DNA of 15,899 nt from CAZQLE01 sp964593905. GTDB taxonomy: Bacteria > Chloroflexota > Anaerolineae > Anaerolineales > Anaerolineaceae. Below are positions 1 through 6,076 of the stretch, piece after piece; positions within the stretch are counted from its first letter, which is position 1, and each line of letters begins with the position of its first letter. The stretch covers positions 1 to 15,899 of the forward strand of contig CAZQLE010000076.1 of NCBI GenBank assembly GCA_964593905.1. Direction: 5' to 3'. Below the pieces are notes generated by a model that saw nothing but the letters and a program-made list of their open reading frames with translations, did no database searches and was not told where the DNA came from. Both the position numbers and the translations under genes were made by a program.

Positions 1-1718
1 GGGAATACTCTTTGAGGATGCCGAACATGGCATAAAGGGTGGGTTCATCCCCACGTGCGTGGGGAATACAATTCATCTTCCCGGGTTTGGAGATGGACCG
101 GAGGTTCATCCCCACGTGCGTGGGGAATACTTAGCGTCCGGTTTCGCTGGTGTGCTTGTGCTGGGTTCATCCCCACGTGCGTGGGGAATACCTCCTGCCA
201 GTACTTCGCCGGGCGCATCAATGCGGTTCATCCCCACGTGCGTGGGGAATACAGTACGGGCATCCGCTGCTGGGAGGTACCCATAGGTTCATCCCCACGT
301 GCGTGGGGAATACTCTATCTTTCCGGGCAGTCTTACCGGTCGGGCGGGTTCATCCCCACGTGCGTGGGGAATACGAAATCACACACGCGCTGGCGCTCCA
401 TACCGTAGGTTCATCCCCACGTGCGTGGGGAATACGGTTTTTGTATGTTCCGGCTGGCGCTGTTTCGGGGTTCATCCCCACGTGCGTGGGGAATACGCCA
501 TACCTCACCTCGCTTATTAGGTCGGATTAGGTTCATCCCCACGTGCGTGGGGAATACTGCGCCAGGAGATCAGCTTCCTGGCGCTCTTTTGGTTCATCCC
601 CACGTGCGTGGGGAATACTTCTTTCCCAAATTAGTGAACGTCAAAAGCATAGGTTCATCCCCACGTGCGTGGGGAATACTGGTTACTGCCCCCCGCTGGA
701 TGGATTCCATTAGGTTCATCCCCACGTGCGTGGGGAATACGCCAAATTCTTTTGTGAGTTCAGCCAGAATAACCGGTTCATCCCCACGTGCGTGGGGAAT
801 ACCCATAGACAAAGCCCAAAACCGTGCTGCTGTCCGGTTCATCCCCACGTGCGTGGGGAATACTTCCATCTTTTTGTTGCCGTCACCGTAATCCACGGTT
901 CATCCCCACGTGCGTGGGGAATACGTTCGAAGAAGGTGACGGTCTTGACCAGTACACGGTTCATCCCCACGTGCGTGGGGAATACAAGGCTGCAAATGTT
1001 TTGTGTGTGGTTACAAGGGGTTCATCCCCACGTGCGTGGGGAATACAGGGCACTTTTATGATGCAGAACGGGCAGGCAGGGTTCATCCCCACGTGCGTGG
1101 GGAATACGAGGACACCCCAGAACCGCCCAGGATTGGCCCAAGGTTCATCCCCACGTGCGTGGGGAATACGGCGGGGTGCGCTCTCTTACGCGTCCAAATA
1201 TAGGTTCATCCCCACGTGCGTGGGGAATACGCTGGCGCGGTCAAGAAATCCATCTCGGGTTTGGGTTCATCCCCACGTGCGTGGGGAATACGCGGCCGGA
1301 TCTACTTGAAATACGTCGGCGAAAGGTTCATCCCCACGTGCGTGGGGAATACGAAAGCACGCGGAACGCCAAAATCGGCCACAGCGGTTCATCCCCACGT
1401 GCGTGGGGAATACATCTTGCCAGCGACAGCGGCCATTGCCAAATCAGGTTCATCCCCACGTGCGTGGGGAATACGTTAGTTGTCTGTTCTGGCATCTCGC
1501 CTAATCCGGTTCATCCCCACGTGCGTGGGGAATACGAATTGCCCGCGCCGCGTTCCGATAACCGGTAAGGTTCATCCCCACGTGCGTGGGGAATACTATA
1601 ACGAGTGGCCGCCGCATATAAAAGGCGACGGTTCATCCCCACGTGCGTGGGGAATACTCCACCTCGCACGGCTCAATCAATCCTTGCAGGGGTTCATCCC
1701 CACGTGCGTGGGGAATAC
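1..1718 (-). CRISPR. Type I-E CRISPR array, 28 full repeats plus a partial repeat
   Basis: Twenty-eight identical 28-nt repeats start at 42, 103, 164, 225, 286, 347, 408, 469, 530, 591, 652, 713, 775, 836, 897, 958, 1019, 1080, 1142, 1203, 1264, 1325, 1386, 1447, 1508, 1569, 1630 and 1691. The last 8 nt of another repeat occupy 1-8, so the array continues beyond the window. Spacers are 33 nt except two of 34 nt (741-774 and 1108-1141), and I see no duplicated spacer. Read on the minus strand the repeat begins GTATTCCCC and ends GGGGATGAACC, the usual sense orientation of I-E repeats. It folds into a 7-bp stem (UCCCCAC with GUGGGGA) and a GCAC loop, the expected Cas6e substrate; by analogy with E. 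coli, cleavage below the stem would leave a handle AUGAACC plus one further base. No repeat in view is degenerate, including the one beside cas2, which agrees with that end being leader-proximal and the oldest end lying off the left edge. Confidence 0.99.
559..590 (+). repeat. Perfect inverted repeat with T tail inside one spacer
   Basis: The spacer at 558-590 (nineteenth from the cas2 side) contains GCGCCAGGA (559-567) and its exact complement TCCTGGCGC (576-584) around an 8-nt loop, followed on the plus strand by TCTTTT. That is the form of an intrinsic terminator. The protospacer may have been a terminator in a phage or plasmid, or a coding sequence with a chance palindrome: in the crRNA sense one frame reads KERQEADLLA. 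Confidence 0.8.
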
Positions 1719-1736
1719 TCTTCGTTAACAAAATTT
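1719..1736 (-). promoter_or_regulatory. Candidate CRISPR leader remnant between cas2 and the first repeat
   Basis: Only 18 AT-rich base pairs lie between the cas2 stop codon and the repeat at 1691-1718, ending on the minus strand in GTTAACGAAGA next to the repeat. Classical I-E leaders are longer and carry the array promoter and an IHF site. I found no good match to the IHF consensus here or in the last 120 bp of cas2. Either the functional leader extends into the cas2 coding sequence, or the array is transcribed from the cas operon. The position follows from repeat orientation and gene order; the function is inferred. Confidence 0.5.
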
Positions 1737-2054
1737 TTAACGGCGCTTTGTCCGCCGTTTTTGTACTTCGTTCATTTCATCGGTCATTTCTTCGATTAAT
1801 TCCACTCCTTCCCATTCTATCACACGTCGATTGTTGATTCCTTCCAAGCGCATATGAAATCCCTGTTCATTGTTTGCGGTCCAGGCCTGAAACACCCCGC
1901 CTGTATTTCGCCGTTGCAGACAATGGCTCCATAGCTGATCGCGGACCCGCGCCGAGACATCACCAATATATACACCGGTTTTGACTTCAATTAGCCACTG
2001 TGTAATTTCTCCCTGCAATGCCGGCGGCACTTTTTCAAACAGCATGATCATCAT
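1737..2054 (-). CDS. cas2: Cas2, subtype I-E adaptation protein
   Basis: Cas2 forms the dimer that bridges two Cas1 dimers in the spacer-integration complex. The 105-residue product is a clear I-E Cas2: an N-terminal beta strand followed by E-x-VPP, then a segment containing TGVYIGDVSARVRDQLW, which closely parallels E. coli Cas2 (AGVYVGDVSAKIREMIW), and a later W-x-x-N-x-x-GF segment. The C-terminus is longer than in E. coli Cas2 (94 residues) and very basic, ending KRRTKRR. I chose ATG at 2054 because GGAGG lies six bases upstream; an in-frame TTG at 2060 is the only longer option. The gene overlaps the end of cas1 by 20 bp, implying coupled translation, and stops 18 bp from the array. The last codons share DNA with a plus-strand hairpin. 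Confidence 0.96.
   Translation of the reverse strand: MMIMLFEKVPPALQGEITQWLIEVKTGVYIGDVSARVRDQLWSHCLQRRNTGGVFQAWTANNEQGFHMRLEGINNRRVIEWEGVELIEEMTDEMNEVQKRRTKRR
1739..1762 (+). terminator. Terminator-like hairpin on the plus strand, overlapping the cas2 stop
   Basis: AACGGCG (1739-1745) and CGCCGTT (1753-1759) form a perfect 7-bp stem with a 7-nt loop, and the stem runs into TTTTT (1758-1762) on the plus strand. The first arm touches the last base of the cas2 stop triplet. On the minus strand the same hairpin is followed by an A run, so it should not stop cas2 transcription. Its polarity suits stopping antisense transcripts that leave the array toward the cas genes. Confidence 0.55.
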
Positions 2055-2952
2055 ATTCAACCTCCGCCATTACTGGCGTCCACCAGGGTTGGATGGGAAT
2101 TTCACCCCCATCTGCTTCGGGATCGGGTTCCTTAAGTTGCAGCAGCCGGTCAATATCTGGCAAAATCTTTTCCAGCAGCTTTTCTTCGCGAATTCGCTCG
2201 CGACAGGTCTGGCGCGCTCGTTTTTCCACCTCAAATTCGGTCTCTGCCGCTATTTGAAACGCCACCGGTACAGTCAGGCGGGTTTTATACAGATCGGCAA
2301 TGTCGTAGACAAACGCCAGGTGCCAACCGGTATGCAAAAACCCCAGCGCCGGTGAATATCCACCTGAGACAATTGCAGCATGACAGAGGCCATGCAAGAT
2401 TGCATTTGCGGCCGACAGCGCGCGATTAACCGGGTCGGCTTCATTCCAATTGGAGCGGTTATAACTGCGCCCCTGCCACTCGACCCCGTACTTCTTGCTT
2501 GCCTCGGCATAGGCAGTACGCACCCGCACCCCTTCCATTCCACGAATCTGGTCAATTGTCAGGTCAGGGTCAAGATCGGCGCCAAATCGCATGGCATACA
2601 TGCGCAACACCACTTCTTGACGCAAACGAGGGTCCGATACAAGCTCAGCCTGGTGCAGCATATGTCGCGCGCGGTGTGTTTCGCCCATTCCCTGGGCATA
2701 ATAATGACAGCCGTCTTCGCCACACCACACCAGGCTGACCCCGTTTTCGGTCAATAATGAAACAGCTGCATGGGTTATGGAAGTTCCGGGACCCAGTAGA
2801 ATTACGCATAAATTTGCCACCGGCACAGAGGTCCGCCCGGTTTCCTGTAAAACCAGTACTGCGCTGTCTTTGCGCTCCAATACGGCATGTTCGATATACA
2901 AATAGCTTAAGCTGTCGCGTAATTTGGGCAGCATATGATAATTTTTTTGCAT
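2035..2952 (-). CDS. cas1: Cas1, subtype I-E integrase
   Basis: Cas1 is the integrase that inserts new spacers next to the leader, working as a complex with Cas2. At 305 residues it is the same size as E. coli Cas1. The metal-binding residues are visible as E140 (in RGMEGVRVR), H207 (in GFLHTGWH), D217 and D220 (in VYDIADLYK), each one residue earlier than E141, H208, D218 and D221 of E. coli Cas1. The C-terminal tail of about 25 residues is acidic and proline-rich, as is common in I-E Cas1. The ATG at 2952 follows GGGGG with short spacing. The gene is separated from cas6e by 130 bp containing a strong hairpin and an AT-rich palindrome, so adaptation genes may be expressed somewhat independently of Cascade. 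Confidence 0.97.
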   Translation of the reverse strand: MQKNYHMLPKLRDSLSYLYIEHAVLERKDSAVLVLQETGRTSVPVANLCVILLGPGTSITHAAVSLLTENGVSLVWCGEDGCHYYAQGMGETHRARHMLHQAELVSDPRLRQEVVLRMYAMRFGADLDPDLTIDQIRGMEGVRVRTAYAEASKKYGVEWQGRSYNRSNWNEADPVNRALSAANAILHGLCHAAIVSGGYSPALGFLHTGWHLAFVYDIADLYKTRLTVPVAFQIAAETEFEVEKRARQTCRERIREEKLLEKILPDIDRLLQLKEPDPEADGGEIPIQPWWTPVMAEVEYDDHAV

Positions 2953-2986
2953 ATTTCCCCCGTGTTCTCTAAATTTTTGGCTTATG

Positions 2987-3006
2987 CTTAATATTCAATT
3001 ATTAAG
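2987..3006. promoter_or_regulatory. AT-rich palindrome upstream of cas1
   Basis: CTTAATA (2987-2993) and TATTAAG (3000-3006) are exact inverted copies around 6 nt. The element lies 35 to 54 bp before the cas1 start, where an operator or promoter would be expected. I could not pick out a convincing -35/-10 pair around it, so the regulatory role is inferred. Confidence 0.35.
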
Positions 3007-3018
3007 GTTCTGCCAGAT

Positions 3019-3059
3019 CCTCACCCCGATCCATGGAAAACTTTCTGATCGGGGTGAGG
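3019..3059. promoter_or_regulatory. 13-bp perfect hairpin between cas6e and cas1
   Basis: CCTCACCCCGATC (3019-3031) and GATCGGGGTGAGG (3047-3059) are exact complements around a 15-nt loop. The hairpin begins 23 nt after the cas6e stop in the operon transcript. There is no T tract on either side, so it is not a standard intrinsic terminator. It could be an mRNA stability or processing element, or a partial attenuator separating Cascade from cas1-cas2. Confidence 0.6.
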
Positions 3060-3082
3060 TGAATGATCTCTCGGTGCTGTGC

Positions 3083-3727
3083 TCAGATGTGTGCCAGTGA
3101 GAGCAATCCGAAGCCAAAACCTTTGCCGCTGCCAATTCCACCACTCAACGCTTTGTGGAATAGCACAGCATCTTGCACTTCGAGCAGCCCGTCAAATTGG
3201 ACACCCTGACAGTGGATGCGGTAGACTTGACCGGCTCCATCCGACTTCCAGCCTTCGGGTTGGGTTGTTTTGGTGGTTTGCGCCGACAGCACCCCAAAGC
3301 CATTTTGGGCTGCCTTACGGTTTAACCAGGCCAGTTGATCTTCTTCGCGCACCAGGCCCACCCGTTTGCCATCTGCTTTACCTTCTCCGGCAAAGTTGCC
3401 CTTAAGTCGTTTGGTCGGGTTGGCCGTTAATCGAAAGCGAAAAAGTTCGCCCACAACCGGTTCGATCTCAAAGGGCTTTACGGCCGGCGGACGCAATAAA
3501 CAACTGCGCGCTTCCAGCCTGGCCCAGTCTGGCCGCTGAAACGATTGCACCAGTATCGCGGCTGCCAGATTGCCCAGACCCAGTTCAACACGATATAACA
3601 CCCGCTCTTCGGCAGATAGCTTCTCGTGGAACCCACTCATGATGGTACGGTGAAGCTGGTAAGCGTCGCTGAGATCTCTTAATCCATCGCGTGAACGGGG
3701 ATCGAAAACAAGCTGCGAAAGATACAT
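3083..3727 (-). CDS. cas6e: Cas6e (CasE), crRNA-processing endoribonuclease
   Basis: Cas6e cuts the pre-crRNA at the base of each repeat hairpin and stays bound to the 3' stem-loop as a Cascade subunit. The 214-residue product opens MYLSQLVFDPRSRDGLRD, resembling the E. coli CasE start. The catalytic histidine is H26 in AYQLHRTIM (E. coli H20, T. thermophilus H26), with Y23 nearby. The middle holds FRLTANPTKR, matching FRLRANPIKT of E. coli, and the C-terminus carries the glycine-rich loop GIGSGKGFGFGLLSLA. I chose ATG at 3727, which overlaps the cas5e stop as TGATG and has GGGAGG seven bases upstream; a GTG one codon earlier is possible. The gene is translationally coupled to cas5e. Confidence 0.97.
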   Translation of the reverse strand: MYLSQLVFDPRSRDGLRDLSDAYQLHRTIMSGFHEKLSAEERVLYRVELGLGNLAAAILVQSFQRPDWARLEARSCLLRPPAVKPFEIEPVVGELFRFRLTANPTKRLKGNFAGEGKADGKRVGLVREEDQLAWLNRKAAQNGFGVLSAQTTKTTQPEGWKSDGAGQVYRIHCQGVQFDGLLEVQDAVLFHKALSGGIGSGKGFGFGLLSLAHI

Positions 3728-4395
3728 CACAGCACCTCCCTGGAAAGGAACGCAGGAGCTGGCCAGAATTCTGTGGTGACCCGCCGGGTGGCAAAACGTC
3801 GTTCAGCAAAAGAAAGCGGCACATCCCCGCGCACCTGCTCACCCCGCTGGCTTTCAAGCACAACTCGCACGGTTGCCGGCGCCGAACCCTCACGCCAGCG
3901 CACCGTCCAGCCATAATCTTTCAACACGGCCTCCAGAGGTCGTTCGGGGTGCAGCCCATCTCGCAGAAGCACGGGCGCCGCCGGCGTAAAGGCTTTGCGC
4001 CCGAAAAACAGTGCCCATTTTGGGTTTTGCAGGGCTGCCTGAATCGTCTGCAGCAATGCCAGGTCGTCTCCGGCCAGCCCCACCAGAAAGGCTGCGCCGG
4101 CCAGGTAGTAGCGATTGGTTATGATGCTGTCGCGGGTTGCCTTGCCATTGGTATCGAGCACATCCTGCGCAATATGAAAATCGTTGCGCAAAATTCCTTC
4201 ACGGTCCACACGCACTGCCATTTGCAGCGCGATCAGGTCTTCCAGGCTGGCTTCTCGCGGGCGGCCCAGCGCCGCGCAAATCAACCCGATCACCCCGCTT
4301 TTTGAAGGCTCCAGCCCGCTGTCACGCACGGTGTAGTTGCTTTGCACCCCCCACGATTGCAGTGGGGCATTCAAACGAAGCAGCAAAGTGTTCAT
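3727..4395 (-). CDS. cas5e: Cas5e (CasD), Cascade subunit binding the crRNA 5' handle
   Basis: Cas5e caps the 5' handle of the crRNA in Cascade and contacts Cse1. The 222-residue protein begins with the family signature LLLRLNAPLQSWG, followed by a segment ending EPSKSGVIGLICAALG, both characteristic of I-E Cas5. The middle contains TNRYYLAGAAFLVGLAG and the typical PKWALFFGRKAF. It starts at ATG 4395, four bases after the cas7e stop, with AGGGG in the end of cas7e as ribosome-binding site, and its stop overlaps the cas6e start by one base. Everything points to a single Cascade transcript. No missing motif or frame break is visible. Confidence 0.97.
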   Translation of the reverse strand: MNTLLLRLNAPLQSWGVQSNYTVRDSGLEPSKSGVIGLICAALGRPREASLEDLIALQMAVRVDREGILRNDFHIAQDVLDTNGKATRDSIITNRYYLAGAAFLVGLAGDDLALLQTIQAALQNPKWALFFGRKAFTPAAPVLLRDGLHPERPLEAVLKDYGWTVRWREGSAPATVRVVLESQRGEQVRGDVPLSFAERRFATRRVTTEFWPAPAFLSREVL

Positions 4396-4399
4396 GCGC

Positions 4400-5488
4400 T
4401 CACCCCTGCGCCAACTGCGCCAGCGTCTCCTCGATCCAGGCGTCCAAAGAATTTACCCGCGCGGGTTTTAATGCATCCAGTGCGTTTTCGCCGTCCAGTG
4501 CGGCCACGACCGGTTTGGGGGCATCGCCAAAGAAGTCGGCCAGTTTTTTCCAGTAGGCATCCAGCGCTGCCACCGAAGCGGTCACCAACCCGCGCTCACC
4601 GGGGTAGACCGGTTTTTCAAAGGCATTGGCCAGTGACCAGGCGCTGCCATCTGCCCGGACCACCGTCATATAGAAGGAGGGCGGGTTTTGAGCAGCATGG
4701 CTGTTTTGCTTTCCGGTGGGCACGGCATGGGCGCTGGCGCGCAGAAAAGCCTCCACGGTCTTGCGCGCCATGGCCACATCGCCACCCAGATTCTTCGTCA
4801 GCAAGTCGAAATCAATGCAGGCGTAACGATAGAAGCAGGCCGAGTTAAACCCGCCCATGCCCATCATGGCCGCCCCGGCTACTTCTTTGGGCTTCACATC
4901 ATCTACCGCGGTGAAGAAATCCATATCCATATTGACCGCATGGGTTGAAATGGCGTGCGCCACCTGGCAGGCCGCATCCATATTGGTCTCCGGGCGATCG
5001 GCCAACATGCGGCCAAACAGGGCAATATCCGGCGCGCCGGGGCGGTTTTTGGTGGTTTTGGCAAAATCTTCGGCAAACTTCTTAATCTCAGCCGGGTCCG
5101 CCGTATCCTTTAATACTGCTGCGATCGCGTCCAGTTCAATCTGGCTTAAGAACAACAATACATTGGTTTGACCTTCATCCATCTTGGCTTTTTTGCTGGA
5201 ATAATTTTTTGCAAATTCTTCGGCGCGATTTTTGGCGCTTTCGCCATCCAACCCGGCGGCTTTCAATCCATCGGTCAGTTTGCTACTCACCATGCGTGTG
5301 CGGTCGCTGGTGGGCACCCCGGTGGTGCGTGCAAAAATTGGGTCGAGCCGCAGGGCACGTTTGAAACACTGGCTTGAGATGCGCGCCCGGCGCACGCCGC
5401 CAAAATCACAGTCTTTGGGGTTGTTGGTGTCGTCACGGTTTAAATTGGACGGGGCAAAGTTCTGGATCAGATGCAGTTCAACGAACAT
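4400..5488 (-). CDS. cas7e: Cas7e (CasC/Cse4), Cascade backbone subunit
   Basis: Cas7e polymerises along the crRNA guide to form the six-subunit Cascade backbone. The 362-residue product has the unmistakable N-terminus of the family: LHLIQNFAPSNLNRDD, then FGGVRRARISSQCFKRALR. Later segments include FFTAVDD and AAMMGMGGFNSACFYRYACID, typical of the I-E backbone core, and RASAHAVPTGKQNSHAAQNPP, which corresponds to the conserved V-P-x-G-K-Q region. ATG at 5488 is preceded by GGAG eight bases upstream. It is 33 bp after cse2 and 4 bp before cas5e. Length and motifs are normal and I see no disruption. Confidence 0.97.
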   Translation of the reverse strand: MFVELHLIQNFAPSNLNRDDTNNPKDCDFGGVRRARISSQCFKRALRLDPIFARTTGVPTSDRTRMVSSKLTDGLKAAGLDGESAKNRAEEFAKNYSSKKAKMDEGQTNVLLFLSQIELDAIAAVLKDTADPAEIKKFAEDFAKTTKNRPGAPDIALFGRMLADRPETNMDAACQVAHAISTHAVNMDMDFFTAVDDVKPKEVAGAAMMGMGGFNSACFYRYACIDFDLLTKNLGGDVAMARKTVEAFLRASAHAVPTGKQNSHAAQNPPSFYMTVVRADGSAWSLANAFEKPVYPGERGLVTASVAALDAYWKKLADFFGDAPKPVVAALDGENALDALKPARVNSLDAWIEETLAQLAQG

Positions 5489-5521
5489 GATATTTTCTCC
5501 TCAAGATGAAAATGGTTTTGT

Positions 5522-6076
5522 TTATGAATTGGTTGTTTCAACAGCTGGTGCTTTGGCATCGGTATTTTCAGGGCGTTCAAACCCCCAGAAACCATTGGCC
5601 CAGATGCGCTGAACGGTCTTTTCCGGGTTATTCCAGTGCAGCAGACCGCTGAACAATGCCGTCCAGTTGACTGAAATTTCTTCCTGTTGTTTTAGCATGG
5701 CGACTGCCTGACGCAAGGGCCCGGCCAAGTCGCTGAAGCGGGCGTTCAACAGCGCCGTAAAACGGCGTTCGGCTGCCTCATTATCCTGCCGCAGGCGGGC
5801 CGCCTGGGCCATGTGGTCGCCAAAATTGCCCTTATCGGTGTTGACCGGATGAAAGGCATACAGGGCGGCCACCAGGTAATAGACCGCTTCCCGCTCTGTG
5901 CCGCGGTCTTCATCGGGTACATAACGGGCGACAAAACGATACAGATTAAGATCACGTGCCGGGTCGCCGGTTAATCCGCGGCGCAACACAGCCAGCACAT
6001 CCCGGTTGCGCTCCCCGTCCAACGCGGTCAGGTAGCGGATAAAAGCATATTGATCAGGCGTGAGGTGATTCTGCAT
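5522..6076 (-). CDS. cse2: Cse2 (CasB), Cascade small subunit
   Basis: Cse2 forms the dimer along the belly of Cascade that stabilises the displaced strand and the R-loop. The 184-residue product is mostly alpha-helical by composition and rich in arginine, with family-like features RRGLTGDPARDLNLYRFVARYVP near residues 28-50 and RRFTALLNARFSDLAGPLRQAVAML around residues 104-128. The C-terminal part ends WFW-like (WANGFWGF) before a weak, polar tail. ATG at 6076 has AGAGAGGA upstream and overlaps the end of cse1 by 23 bp. Cse2 is one of the least conserved I-E proteins, but position and pattern leave little doubt. Confidence 0.94.
   Translation of the reverse strand: MQNHLTPDQYAFIRYLTALDGERNRDVLAVLRRGLTGDPARDLNLYRFVARYVPDEDRGTEREAVYYLVAALYAFHPVNTDKGNFGDHMAQAARLRQDNEAAERRFTALLNARFSDLAGPLRQAVAMLKQQEEISVNWTALFSGLLHWNNPEKTVQRIWANGFWGFERPENTDAKAPAVETTNS

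Noticed and set aside
375..590. The word CTGGCGCT shared by the spacers at 375-407, 436-468 and 558-590
   Set aside because: Short shared words of 8-9 bases are expected among 28 spacers of GC-rich coding origin; the flanking bases do not match, so there is no sign of a common protospacer.
55..1728. Numerous open frames across the array encoding repeated peptides such as VHPHVRGEY, GSSPRAWGI and RFIPTCVGNT
   Set aside because: They are translations of the CRISPR repeat in its different frames. The 61-bp period shifts frame by one base each unit, so the same three peptides recur. No ribosome-binding sites or independent coding evidence.
3691..4305. Long plus-strand open frame of 204 codons opposite cas5e
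   Set aside because: It is the antisense shadow of cas5e and cas6e, both of which are certain from conserved motifs.
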